Positions 21,307 to 30,364 are shown, counted from the first letter of the stretch. The stretch is DNA of 64,000 nt from Paenibacillus phytorum (GCF_013141715.1 NZ_WHOA01000242.1:1-64000), one strand, 5' to 3'. Notes: generated by a model from the letters alone, not told the origin. Numbers and translations: made by a program.

Positions 21307-22012
21307 TCAGCATCCCATCCTCGGTCTTTGGTAAGATAGGCTTCTCCGTTATGAACTGCAAAGTTTGCAGTAACGCCGGACCTGTCGGAGTTGTACCCTT
21401 CATGTTTATTTTATAGAACATCTTGTCTAAATTTGCAAGTTGATTCGTCCAGCTGAGATCCATTTCTAATTCCTGATCTCTCGTTTTGGTTGACGGAAAA
21501 TGGAAAACTGCTAGCTCACTCTTGCCGCTGCGGGCTCTAAGACTAAGCAAAAGATCATGAATCGCTTCACGCACAGCTGCATGCTTAGGCTTCATACTAG
21601 CACTCGCATCTATTAAAAGAGCTACGCGGAGTGAGGTGGTTTCACTCATGGTATCGATCACTTGAACCACTTCAGCGCGCTTCTCTGGTGGTAACTGCTC
21701 CAATTGATTAAAGCCTAGAATACTTTGCAACTCTTTGCCTACGGCATGCTGAATTGTTGTGGTTACCGTTTTACGCGTCATCATCTGAACCGTCTGGGAA
21801 AGTTGTCCTGAATTCACGATTCGGCTCATCCCACCACCCGCCGCAGCAATCTCTTGAATCTCCTCAGAACCTAGCACCCCTAGCTCCCCATGGTCAATCA
21901 CCCCGATGACATTCACGGTAACGCCTTCAGTATGCGCTTGTGCTGCTGCTATTACCGGACTCACTCCTACATTGGAACACCCATCTGTAATTAAAAGAAT
22001 CTGCTTCATCAT
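21290..22012 (-). CDS. yabS: von Willebrand factor type A domain protein (YabS-like)
   Basis: A 240-residue protein with a VWA fold. LLIDASASMKP (about 132) is a metal-coordinating DxSxS (MIDAS) motif, and the N-terminal QILLITDGCSNVG resembles a second, degenerate Rossmann unit. The start ATG follows GGGAGGC. Paired with the kinase yabT as in B. subtilis, where both belong to the sporulation programme. The molecular role is not established. Confidence 0.85.
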   Translation of the reverse strand: MMKQILLITDGCSNVGVSPVIAAAQAHTEGVTVNVIGVIDHGELGVLGSEEIQEIAAAGGGMSRIVNSGQLSQTVQMMTRKTVTTTIQHAVGKELQSILGFNQLEQLPPEKRAEVVQVIDTMSETTSLRVALLIDASASMKPKHAAVREAIHDLLLSLRARSGKSELAVFHFPSTKTRDQELEMDLSWTNQLANLDKMFYKINMKGTTPTGPALLQTLQFITEKPILPKTEDGMLSDYVV

Positions 22013-22114
22013 GATATTTGCCTCCCTGGCCCAAGAAAAGATTAGCTCTCTAGTAGTTCTACTCCTAGTTTTTCCATTTATGAGAGAGTCTAATCACGAG
22101 CTAATTAAGCGAAA

Positions 22115-22153
22115 TTAAAAGACAGCCTGCCCAATGGTAATGGCAGACTGTCT
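22115..22153 (-). terminator. intrinsic terminator after the LPXTG adhesin gene
   Basis: Minus strand AGACAGTCTGCC / GGCAGGCTGTCT around a short loop, followed by TTTTAATTT. It separates the surface island from yabS-yabT. Confidence 0.88.
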
Positions 22154-22166
22154 CGAGATTGAAGAG

Positions 22167-25100
22167 TTATCGAGTGAATCTCCTTCTTAAGATAAGACCT
22201 AGTAGGATTAAGGTGATACCTGCGATTTCCACGTACAGATGGCTAGATTCTCCTGTCTTCGGGAGGGTCTCTGGTTTAGTGATAGGGGGTATTCCCCCCA
22301 GAGGCACATCATTATCAGTATCAATCGGTATGTCCGGATCCGTCGAAGGAGTAGGAACCGTTGGCGGTGTTGGCGTTACACTTGGCGCTGGTGTTATAGA
22401 TGGCGGTGGCGTTGCACCTGGTGTCGGGCTTGGTGTTGGTTTTGGCGGTGGTGTTGGTGTCGTTGGCGGTGGTGTTGGCCCCCCCGGTGGGTTTGTTGAT
22501 TCTGGGGGCGGTGAATCCGTATTAGTTGTCTTCGTGTTGATCACATTGAGATGAAGTTCATCTCCCGGATGAAGTGTTATCGGATTATCCTCTTTATTTA
22601 ATACGTATCCAGGAGGAGCTGTTATTTCACTCACTACATACTCGCCTGCAAGTAGATTATTAAAGACAACCGTACCTGTTTCATCCGTTGTTAACTTGTT
22701 AATCTTCTCACCCGATTTACGTTTCAGTTCAAAGGTTGCGCCGTCGAGCAATAACGTGTTGTTTGCAGAATCAATTTTCTTAACCGTCAATGACCCTCGA
22801 ACTCCGCTGCCTGTGCCAGATCCGTCAGAAACACCTACCACGATTTCCTTGGTCGTTTCTCTCGTAATAGTGGTTTCGTTAGTGCCGCTAAGACCGATTC
22901 TATTCGTGATCGTTTCGTGATCGTTGGCCATAATTAAAGATTGATATTCCAAAATGTACGCGGTTGATATCTGTTTGACGAAACTCAGTTCAAATGTTTG
23001 CTTACCTTGATTGTCCGTATTAATAACTAGCTTGTAATCCACTCCCTTCGTTAATTCAGTCCCTTTCGTGACATTCCCGTTGCTAGTCACAATCGTTGCA
23101 AACAAATGGAATGAATTCGGCAATAATTGTTGATTGATTGACGGTGTATCTATGATTTTCGCATCATTTAACGTCGATTGACCATAATTGATTTGGACGG
23201 ACCAGTTTATTTTATCTCCGCTTTGCGACCCACTTTTACTCACGTATTCTCCGCCCTTAGGAATGGGCAGGGTCGCGCTGAGATTGCCGGAAACGGGCTC
23301 AGTTCCATTAAATGCTCTAGCCGTGTTAGAAACCGAACTGTTAATCACTTGACCTTGCAGACTCGTTTTAAAAACGATGTAAAATGGTTCCGAAATGGGT
23401 TGAAGAAAATGAACAACTAGCCTGTTTTGGCTATCCACTGCGTACTTATATTTTGAGGGGGCTATCTTCCCGCCCAGTGAGTGGTCGCCATTTGCCTGAA
23501 TGTTCATTTGGTATACAGCAAGCAAATCAAGCGGTTTAAGCGGATCATCAATAAACTTTTGATTAGACTCTAACGTATCCTGTACGATAGCATCTGCAAT
23601 AGCTTTGCCGTTATAGTTAGCTCCTACTGTCCATTCTAGTTTTTTTGAAGCAGCATCGTAGGCACCGTATTTAATCCCATTGTTCTTCACTTCATTTCTT
23701 GGAATAAATGTTGCTGATGCCGTTTGTGTCTTTGTTTTCTCAGAGCTGTCGATCCAATCGACCTTAGCTGAATTAATGAAATCAGTAGTTCCCGGAGGAC
23801 TGATCAAATCTAGATTAAAATCTGTTTTGTAATCAATCGAAATTGGTTCTGAGATCGCATTCGTGAATTTCACTTTGAACCCATCCTCAACGGGGACAGA
23901 ACTATCAAAGATATAATCCGTCGACGGTACGATCACGTTTCCTTTTTTTATGACTAACGAATCAGGTATGAAACGCAATCCTTTTTTCGGAAATGTATCT
24001 GTCACAACCACATTGTTCATCAACTGACTGTCTCTGTTAATAACTATATGCCAAGCTACAGTTTTGGCCTTGTAATCTACGGTTCCAGGATACTTGTGAA
24101 CAGCCCCCTGTTCAATAGGCTGTGTTGCTGAATCACTTGCTTCGCTGCCTGACGTAACAGTATTCGTAATGATCGCAATATTCATGACTGGATTGCTTGC
24201 CTTGGTCTGATAAGTAATTTTATATGCGGATGAAATGTCATTCTTGAATTGGATTTTAAATCCTTTCTTGCCAGCGGCTTCTTCGTTTGTCACGGTGTAC
24301 TCCCCACTCGGCAATTCACTTCCCAATATCTCATTACCATTCGAACTGAACGTTACGGGATAGACATGTAGGGATCCTGCAACTATCTCTTGTGTATCAT
24401 TGAATAAGTCTTTTAGGAATGCCGCTGACTGGGCAATTGTCCTTTCGTTATAATTATATTTAATTCCCCAACTAATAATTTGCGTAAATGGATTATAGCT
24501 CTCCACAATTTTATCCAAAGAGCTGCCAAGAGTTACTTGGACTGTCGCAGAGGCTTGAACAGGGTTTTTATTACTTCCTCCAAAAGTTGCCGTATTCACA
24601 AAGGTCTTTTTATTAAAATCAGTAATTGGCGTCGTATATTGAATGCGATAAGCCGTATGAATAGGAGACTCCGTGAATCGAACAGTGAGATCTGATCCTG
24701 TGATACTTACTGTATACTTACTGACATCCACCAATGCTCCTTGTACGACAGTCCCATTTAAATGAACCCCTAAATCATAGACGGCTACAGTAACAGGAAC
24801 TGATAGACCTGTAGGGATCGGGTCCGTCACCACGGCGTCCTGAACAGAATCCAGCGTCTTATTCACATCAATGGTCCAATGAATATCTTTCGAATTAAAA
24901 CCAGATGATATGCCTCTTTTTTCGATTGTAGAAGTGACCGATGGTCTAAGATGAAGAGTGAAAATCTGATCACCAGATTTAACCGGTATGCTAATCGTTA
25001 CCGTTGTGCTTTCCGTAAGTTGACTTGTATCTAACTTTGTTCTGAAAGTAAGCGTGCCATGTACATTATCATGGCTTTCTATGTAGTTGTTAAAGGTGAT

Positions 25101-25466
25101 CAGCACTTGATGACTAGCTCGATCAACATGGAAAGTTCCTAACTGATCCTGCCCCATTACCAAATTACTGCTGATATCGTTGAAAAGCAAAAATTGCTGC
25201 GGCAGTGTGAATGTATACGTATCACCACTTTTATACCCATGACCGTTTGGCAGCGACCACGTATAGTCAAGCTGAATTGTGGAGTTTGGCTCGTAAACAT
25301 TGCCAGTCACCACTTGTCCTGCACTGTCGTATACAGCCATCGTCACGCTGTCAAGAATAGTGTTCGAAATCGTTTTTGCACTGGCCTCAGTAAAAAAGCC
25401 AATCCCGTAAATACTCTGCATAAAAATTAATAAAGTAATCAGTAGCACACTCGTTTTTTTCAACAT
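22167..25466 (-). CDS. LPXTG cell-wall-anchored adhesin with collagen-binding-type repeats and a SpaA domain
   Basis: A 1099-residue secreted surface protein. It has a signal peptide (about 1-31), then a long array of adhesin-like immunoglobulin modules with repeated VxDTxP and GxxYKITYxT patterns, like collagen-adhesin repeats. A SpaA/prealbumin-like domain (about 895-985) shows LTVKKIDSA and VSEITAPPGY, placing the Lys and Glu of an internal isopeptide bond. Then come a Pro/Thr/Ser-rich wall spanner, the sorting signal LPKTG (about 1068), a hydrophobic helix and RRRFTR. I place the start at the ATG at 25466 because GGAGG precedes it. The ligand is unknown. It is not part of the B. subtilis gene order here. 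Confidence 0.93.
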   Translation of the reverse strand: MLKKTSVLLITLLIFMQSIYGIGFFTEASAKTISNTILDSVTMAVYDSAGQVVTGNVYEPNSTIQLDYTWSLPNGHGYKSGDTYTFTLPQQFLLFNDISSNLVMGQDQLGTFHVDRASHQVLITFNNYIESHDNVHGTLTFRTKLDTSQLTESTTVTISIPVKSGDQIFTLHLRPSVTSTIEKRGISSGFNSKDIHWTIDVNKTLDSVQDAVVTDPIPTGLSVPVTVAVYDLGVHLNGTVVQGALVDVSKYTVSITGSDLTVRFTESPIHTAYRIQYTTPITDFNKKTFVNTATFGGSNKNPVQASATVQVTLGSSLDKIVESYNPFTQIISWGIKYNYNERTIAQSAAFLKDLFNDTQEIVAGSLHVYPVTFSSNGNEILGSELPSGEYTVTNEEAAGKKGFKIQFKNDISSAYKITYQTKASNPVMNIAIITNTVTSGSEASDSATQPIEQGAVHKYPGTVDYKAKTVAWHIVINRDSQLMNNVVVTDTFPKKGLRFIPDSLVIKKGNVIVPSTDYIFDSSVPVEDGFKVKFTNAISEPISIDYKTDFNLDLISPPGTTDFINSAKVDWIDSSEKTKTQTASATFIPRNEVKNNGIKYGAYDAASKKLEWTVGANYNGKAIADAIVQDTLESNQKFIDDPLKPLDLLAVYQMNIQANGDHSLGGKIAPSKYKYAVDSQNRLVVHFLQPISEPFYIVFKTSLQGQVINSSVSNTARAFNGTEPVSGNLSATLPIPKGGEYVSKSGSQSGDKINWSVQINYGQSTLNDAKIIDTPSINQQLLPNSFHLFATIVTSNGNVTKGTELTKGVDYKLVINTDNQGKQTFELSFVKQISTAYILEYQSLIMANDHETITNRIGLSGTNETTITRETTKEIVVGVSDGSGTGSGVRGSLTVKKIDSANNTLLLDGATFELKRKSGEKINKLTTDETGTVVFNNLLAGEYVVSEITAPPGYVLNKEDNPITLHPGDELHLNVINTKTTNTDSPPPESTNPPGGPTPPPTTPTPPPKPTPSPTPGATPPPSITPAPSVTPTPPTVPTPSTDPDIPIDTDNDVPLGGIPPITKPETLPKTGESSHLYVEIAGITLILLGLILRRRFTR

Positions 25467-25542
25467 AATTTCATACCTCCATTCATGAATCAATTTTTAT
25501 AGATATTATTTATGTGTATACCTCCTATGATTTTGAAACAAA

Positions 25543-25572
25543 TTGTATCATTACCTATGATATATGATACAA
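25543..25572. promoter_or_regulatory. operator-like 9+9 bp inverted repeat at the adhesin promoter
   Basis: TTGTATCAT (25543-25551) and ATGATACAA (25564-25572) are perfect inverted copies separated by 12 bp, so their centres are 21 bp (two helical turns) apart. They flank and overlap the predicted -10. This is the layout of a repressor dimer site. No regulator is identified in the window. Confidence 0.6.
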
Positions 25573-25585
25573 GATGTATTGTAAA
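25557..25585 (-). promoter_or_regulatory. sigma-A promoter of the adhesin gene
   Basis: Minus-strand TTTACA (25580-25585), 17-bp spacer, TATCAT (25557-25562). It follows the transglutaminase terminator and lies about 90 bp before the adhesin start, so the adhesin can be transcribed separately from the upstream riboswitch-controlled gene. Confidence 0.65.
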
Positions 25586-25621
25586 TCTTGGAATTTAATA
25601 TTTTTTTTGGTTGGACAAAGC

Positions 25622-25656
25622 AAAAAAAAACCTGTTCTCAGTTATGAGATCAGGTT
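25622..25656 (-). terminator. intrinsic terminator after the transglutaminase gene
   Basis: Minus strand AACCTGATCTCA / TGAGAACAGGTT followed by nine T. Confidence 0.92.
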
Positions 25657-25668
25657 TCATCCATTCAT

Positions 25669-26475
25669 TTAATATATTTTCGATATCTTATAATTAGAAT
25701 CATTTTTTATAATATCTATCGTTTCACCGGCTTGTATATGAACAGCGTCATACGTGGTATCGATCGTCACCCATTCCTGACTTTCCTTTAAGAAGACTTG
25801 ATTCCACGCATGATAAGTATCTGGCGCATGGTTTTCATATCCCATAACCAGACGGGTTGGAATCCCCTCGCTTCTTGCCATTGCCGCAAAAGTAGCTGAA
25901 AAGTCATAACAAATTCCCTTGGACGCTGCGTAGACCATATCCAGATTAGGTACGTAACTATCTGCTGCAGTTTGAGCCTTCTCATAATCATACTGAAAAT
26001 GTGTCGTGATATAGCCATATATGGCTTTTATTTTGTCGAAATCCGTTTCCTTATTCCCAGCTAATTGCTTAGCCTCAACGACCGCCTTCGATTCATCGTT
26101 CCAATCGATCAACGGAATGGACTGCAGAAATACGGTATTCTCGTCTTCCATTTCTAAATCTATTTGTTCTTGCTCAATAACTTTGTATTTATTAGCTCCT
26201 ATGGACTCTCCAATCAGTACTTTATATGAGCCGTTTCCTAGCTGCAAAGGGTACTGATCTCCTTCTTCAAAGGTGTAGTCGTATTTGATATTTTCTCTCA
26301 TAATTCTTACGAGAACTTTGGTGTTCTTAGCGTTTGAATAATTTACCGAGATAATCCCTTTATTCAGAGCATCTTTATCAATCACGGAAGGATTGGAAGC
26401 TGCAAATATCCCCTGCGGAGCAAGAGTAAACAGAAAAGTCGCCATGATCGTTCGTATAATTGGCTTTTTAAACAC
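25669..26475 (-). CDS. secreted transglutaminase-like protein
   Basis: A 268-residue exported protein with an N-terminal signal sequence (cleavage likely after IFA, about residue 25). A transglutaminase-core fold occupies about 140-245 with the catalytic triad in order: Cys189 in GICYDFSATFAAMA, His222 in DTYHAWNQ and Asp239 in WVTIDTTYD. Such domains act as cysteine peptidases or acyltransferases. The start is a GTG eight bases after AAAGGGGA. It is preceded by a c-di-GMP riboswitch and lies between a sortase and an LPXTG adhesin, which suggests a role in processing or cross-linking surface proteins. The substrate is unknown. Confidence 0.88.
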   Translation of the reverse strand: MFKKPIIRTIMATFLFTLAPQGIFAASNPSVIDKDALNKGIISVNYSNAKNTKVLVRIMRENIKYDYTFEEGDQYPLQLGNGSYKVLIGESIGANKYKVIEQEQIDLEMEDENTVFLQSIPLIDWNDESKAVVEAKQLAGNKETDFDKIKAIYGYITTHFQYDYEKAQTAADSYVPNLDMVYAASKGICYDFSATFAAMARSEGIPTRLVMGYENHAPDTYHAWNQVFLKESQEWVTIDTTYDAVHIQAGETIDIIKNDSNYKISKIY

Positions 26476-26486
26476 AAAAAAATCCC

Positions 26487-26577
26487 CTTTCGGTAACTGG
26501 CTGCCAACTTAGTTCGGCTAAGGAAGGCCCTTTAGTTTTGCGTCTCTAGTTTTCGCTAGATTTGCCTTTATCGGAGG
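26487..26577 (-). promoter_or_regulatory. c-di-GMP-I (GEMM) riboswitch
   Basis: On the minus strand the conserved blocks appear in order: GATAAAGGCAAAT, a short stem capped by GAAA, AGACGCAAAACTAAAGGGCCT, and at the 3' side TTGGCAGCC and GTTACCGAA. These are the GEMM-I landmarks (GGCAAA, GACGCAAA, the GGCCT helix, GGCAGCC). The 5' strand of the closing stem (TCCTC) can pair with GGGGA, which is the Shine-Dalgarno of the downstream gene. This suggests that ligand binding hides the ribosome site (translational off-switch). No terminator hairpin lies between aptamer and gene. Confidence 0.88.
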
Positions 26578-26656
26578 AACGCACCGAATCCCTTATAATT
26601 ACTATAGTGCAATCTTAACATAGGCTTGTCTCTCTGAATAGACAAAATATTACATG

Positions 26657-27388
26657 TTATTCCTTAGACTGCACCATGATTCCCTTAATCGCTATACGAT
26701 GAGTCGGATTTTCCATAGGATGGCAAGTTATTAGCGTAATCTCCCGATCTTTGCCATTACCCTTCAGTACCCAGACATCCTCTGGGAGGACATACTGTTT
26801 GTCCACTACTTTGTAGATATACGTTTTGCTCCCTGTATTCACTTCTATGAGATCCCCTTCGGTGACTTCATCTAGTCTATTAAAATTTTTCCCATAGGTC
26901 AGGTTTCGATGACCCGCAATGGCATAATTACCAACAGCTCCTGCTTTGCCTGTTTTGGCAATACTGGCAACGGAAATCTTCAAATTATTCACGGTTGCAT
27001 CTGTCAGAATAGGGAGCTTCAGATCAATTTTATCGATAGTGAGGACACCTTCTATATTCTTCTGCGGCAAAGTAACTTGCCTCGGCGTCGTTTTCACGGC
27101 CAAAGGGCTTGGTTGGCTGCTCGGCTGGCTGCTTGTCGGCAGAGCTTCCACTGCGGGACTGGAAGAAGGCACGACTAACCCCGCATCTGTCTCCTCCTCA
27201 ATGTCAGAGCCTGTCTGATCCATATCCTGCAGATTTTCCTGCCATTGTTTCAAAATTTTATTCTGCTGATAGCTCTCATAACGATCGTTTAACGTTGGAT
27301 AGAGAAAAATGATAATCCCAAGAACGATAATTAACAGTGATAGCTTTTTTCTAATCACCAGTGGTACCACCTTTCTCTTGGATCTCAT
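26657..27388 (-). CDS. class D-type sortase
   Basis: Cysteine transpeptidase that cleaves LPXTG-type signals and anchors proteins. One N-terminal membrane anchor (about 14-31), then a Ser/Pro-rich linker (about 60-105) and the sortase barrel. The catalytic residues are His160 in AIAGHRN, Cys222 in LITCHP and Arg231 in THRIAIKG. The likely client is the LPKTG adhesin two genes downstream. The first ATG (27388) is used; a GTG at 27358 preceded by AAAGGTGG is a possible alternative start. Confidence 0.9.
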   Translation of the reverse strand: MRSKRKVVPLVIRKKLSLLIIVLGIIIFLYPTLNDRYESYQQNKILKQWQENLQDMDQTGSDIEEETDAGLVVPSSSPAVEALPTSSQPSSQPSPLAVKTTPRQVTLPQKNIEGVLTIDKIDLKLPILTDATVNNLKISVASIAKTGKAGAVGNYAIAGHRNLTYGKNFNRLDEVTEGDLIEVNTGSKTYIYKVVDKQYVLPEDVWVLKGNGKDREITLITCHPMENPTHRIAIKGIMVQSKE

Positions 27389-27546
27389 GCACTAATAACA
27401 CTCCGAGGAAGCTTTGGGAAAATTAGCTAACAGACATATTAATAAGTTAAGCATGCTTCTAATTCTGTGCGCAACCTTTATAGAGTATTAATTTACTAGT
27501 TTCGAAAAATGCAGCATCCGCTATACTCTTATGAGAATAGCTGCAC

Positions 27547-27582
27547 ATAAAAAGCCATAACAGCAAATGAGCTGTTATGGCT
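27547..27582 (-). terminator. intrinsic terminator after spoIIE
   Basis: Minus strand AGCCATAACAGC-TCATTT-GCTGTTATGGCT followed by TTTT: a perfect 12-bp stem separating spoIIE from the sortase gene. Confidence 0.92.
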
Positions 27583-27594
27583 TCTATTTCTCCA

Positions 27595-30102
27595 TTAGCT
27601 AACCGTCTTCGGACGCTCCATTCGCGTAATTCCTGGCCAGCGGAATGTGGCCCACTCAGGCTGCCTCTTCTCGACTCGTGCCACAACGACGGTCATATCA
27701 TCTTGAATTTCGCCATGATGGTGGCGGAAAATCCTTTCTAATAAACAGTCCGCAAAATCCTGCGGCATCGTCGTATCAATTTCCTGAATCATCCGCTTCA
27801 TCCACATCTCTTTGTTTACCGCATGTCCCGGTGCATCGTAGATCCCATCTGTCATCATGACAAGGATATCACCCGATTGGAGCGGAATCGAGACCAGATC
27901 AACATCAATCTCGCTTAAGATGCCGACCGGCAGATTATTAGCCGATATTGAAATCACTTCCGTTCCGCGCTTAATGAAGCTAGGGGTGGAGCCTATCTTC
28001 ATAAACGTTGTATTTGCGCTGTACATGTCGATCAAAGCCATATCTACGGTTGCGTACATCTCATCCGAAGAGCGCAACATCAACACCGAGTTCAGCGACT
28101 TGATCGCCAGCTTCTCGTCCATCCCTGACTGCAGCAGCTGCTGCAGGATGCTCAGAGCCGTCTGGCTCTCCGCACGCGCGCGCTCGCCGTTGCCCATGCC
28201 GTCGCTAAGCGCCACGGCATACTTGCCATTGCCCAGCTCCACCGTGGAGAAGCTGTCGCCCGAGAAGAGGTCGCCTCCTTTGGCTGCGCCGGCGACCCCG
28301 GTCTCAACCTCGTATTCCTTGGCGGAGCCGAATACGACCGTGCTGTAGCCCTCGCCGCGCGCATGCATCTCCTCGCGCATGACGGCGACGTTCTCGCCGA
28401 TAATTTCGCTCAAGAGCGGCGCAATGATTTTCCGACATTCATCGAAGCCCTTCGTGTATTGATGAATGATCTCAATCTCGATATTCCCTTCATCCAAGGA
28501 AATGATATCGATGGTATGGATGGATAAGCCCAGCTCCTCCAGGGCATTACGAATTTGCTCTTCTTGAAGGAACAGCTCCTGTCCTTCCCGTTTAATCTCC
28601 TTGGCCAAGTCCTCCATTACTTGGGATACTCCCGAAAGCTGATCAGCCACGAGATGCCGGCTATCCATAATCTGCTTTTTCCAATGCAAATCATTCTTGT
28701 ATAAGCCATACTGCTGCTTCATCACATCCAGCACTTGATCCGTGCGAATACATACCTTCCTCCACTCCGGTGGAATATTCTTCTTCGTCATACTCTCCTT
28801 CATCTCAATTTGGGTCATCATATCGGTCATGTACGTATATGTTTGATAAAATTTTTGATCCCAGCACTGGCTCTTTTTCCAGCAGGAATCACAAGCCTTC
28901 TGCGCAACCGCATTCATAAAATGGCCAACATCCTCCTCCTTGCGGCTCACCGCATCATCGGTCGTCAACTGCTTAAAGCTGCGCGCCAGCTGGCGGAACA
29001 CTTCAGAGAATTGTTCTACACGTCCTGCCGTAACATCCCGAACCCGCTTCGCATAGTCCTGTTGGGATTTCAGATTTTCCTGCGTGCCGGGCACATATTT
29101 AGCAAGAGTCAGAATCAGACTCCGCGGTGTCAACAGGAAGAGTGCTACAGCTGCAAGCGACTCCCATGTAGAGTTGATCACATCAGCCCCCGATCCCATA
29201 TAGAAGGCAAGTATCGATGACCCAAGCAGCATTCCGAATGCAACAGCCAATCGATTACCATCTTTGAGAAGCCCTGCTAACATCCCCGAGAAAGCCAGTA
29301 AACTCATTTGATAAACTGCATTGCTATTTGCAAGACTTAGGATTAATCCTGTTATGACACCTACCGAGGCTCCGAATGGCGCTCCTCCCACCAGCGCAAA
29401 TAATAGAATTAAATACCGGGACAGCACATGTTCTACGGTGATTGGACCCACAACCCAGCTCACCGTTCCTGTCATCACAGAAGCTAACAAGATAATCAGA
29501 CATATAATTTCCTCATGTTTCAAATGGTAGTTCTTACGGGTAAGCGTAAATACAGGAATTGCTTGAATAAAAATTAGTGTCAGCACTAGACTTAGCAGTG
29601 CCTCAACGGAGACCATCATGAGCGTATACCAGCTTAAGTTTGAGACTACAAGCTCTGCAAAGAGCTGAACCAGCAAGGTCGAGCTGAATACAAGTAGCGG
29701 TGCTAAGGAAATATCGGAGCGTTCAAATTTCTCCAAAGCTTTTTGGATGAGTAAGAAAACGATGATCTCTGTAACAAGATAGCCCGTATTCGAACTCAGT
29801 GAGAATAGGCTTCCAGCAAATGCTGCGACACTTACCCAGTGTAAAATATCTCTCCTTGTAAAATAAATAACAGCAATGAATGCAAGCGCAAACGGAGATA
29901 GCTGTTCCAAAATCATCGCACGACCGAGTAAGAAAGCCATCACGATGAGCAGTAAAGACCACTTCTTAGCTACAAAGGCTTGTACGAATCGATTTTCCAC
30001 GGCAGCGCTATGTGCGCCTATTTTCGCTTTCTGCCACAATCCCGACCAACCGCCACCAATCACTGTGCCTAAGCTTCTTCTCTGCATGTTTTCGAACACC
30101 AT
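27595..30102 (-). CDS. spoIIE: stage II sporulation protein E (PP2C-type serine phosphatase)
   Basis: Dephosphorylates SpoIIAA to activate sigma-F in the forespore, and works at the asymmetric septum with FtsZ. The N-terminal third (about 40-330) is a multi-helix membrane domain, followed by a helical linker (about 340-590) with two CxxC-like pairs, and a PP2C domain (about 600-815) carrying VALSDGMGNGERA and VMMTDGIYDAPG. Length 835 is normal. The start ATG follows AAGGA. Located between yabR and the surface island; in B. subtilis it is followed directly by yabS. Confidence 0.97.
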   Translation of the reverse strand: MVFENMQRRSLGTVIGGGWSGLWQKAKIGAHSAAVENRFVQAFVAKKWSLLLIVMAFLLGRAMILEQLSPFALAFIAVIYFTRRDILHWVSVAAFAGSLFSLSSNTGYLVTEIIVFLLIQKALEKFERSDISLAPLLVFSSTLLVQLFAELVVSNLSWYTLMMVSVEALLSLVLTLIFIQAIPVFTLTRKNYHLKHEEIICLIILLASVMTGTVSWVVGPITVEHVLSRYLILLFALVGGAPFGASVGVITGLILSLANSNAVYQMSLLAFSGMLAGLLKDGNRLAVAFGMLLGSSILAFYMGSGADVINSTWESLAAVALFLLTPRSLILTLAKYVPGTQENLKSQQDYAKRVRDVTAGRVEQFSEVFRQLARSFKQLTTDDAVSRKEEDVGHFMNAVAQKACDSCWKKSQCWDQKFYQTYTYMTDMMTQIEMKESMTKKNIPPEWRKVCIRTDQVLDVMKQQYGLYKNDLHWKKQIMDSRHLVADQLSGVSQVMEDLAKEIKREGQELFLQEEQIRNALEELGLSIHTIDIISLDEGNIEIEIIHQYTKGFDECRKIIAPLLSEIIGENVAVMREEMHARGEGYSTVVFGSAKEYEVETGVAGAAKGGDLFSGDSFSTVELGNGKYAVALSDGMGNGERARAESQTALSILQQLLQSGMDEKLAIKSLNSVLMLRSSDEMYATVDMALIDMYSANTTFMKIGSTPSFIKRGTEVISISANNLPVGILSEIDVDLVSIPLQSGDILVMMTDGIYDAPGHAVNKEMWMKRMIQEIDTTMPQDFADCLLERIFRHHHGEIQDDMTVVVARVEKRQPEWATFRWPGITRMERPKTVS

Positions 30103-30127
30103 CCATTCATTCCTTATTTGTTTCTCT

Positions 30128-30160
30128 AGTATAGAGACAATCTAGCAGAAAGTTTGTCAG
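30128..30160 (-). promoter_or_regulatory. Spo0A-type spoIIE promoter with a 21-bp spacer
   Basis: Minus-strand CTGACA (30155-30160) and TATACT (30128-30133) are 21 bp apart. The abnormally long spacer is the hallmark of the Spo0A-activated sigma-A promoters of spoIIE and spoIIG in B. subtilis. TGACAAA overlapping the -35 differs from the 0A box (TGNCGAA) by one base. A further 0A-like TGTCGGA (minus strand) is at 30187-30193, within a GACAAG/CTTGTC hairpin. The remaining sequence up to 30364 shows nothing else; no tRNA gene was found. Confidence 0.7.
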
Positions 30161-30364
30161 AATGAGTTGATAGATTCAAAGAAATTTCCGACAAGCCTCG
30201 TTCGCCTTGTCACCATGCCTCAGCCCTTGCCTAGTCTCGTTTTACCATATCGAAAACGTTTCCAAAAGTCTGATTGCCTCGAACTTTCGCCCTGCGTATG
30301 GGGGAGATACCCGTAATTCCATGTCGATTGTTCTTTACGTTATTTTAACTATTTGACGTTTGGA

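Noticed and set aside
22355-22510. GGTGTTGG-type repeats as a DNA repeat or regulatory array
   Set aside because: They are the codons of the Pro/Thr-rich wall-spanning segment of the adhesin read on the other strand.
22167-27388. Prophage or insertion sequence as the source of the surface island
   Set aside because: No transposase, integrase, flanking direct repeats or tRNA target was seen at the edges.
30194-30364. tRNA genes between yabR and spoIIE, as in B. subtilis
   Set aside because: No cloverleaf, T-loop or anticodon arm sequence was found on either strand.
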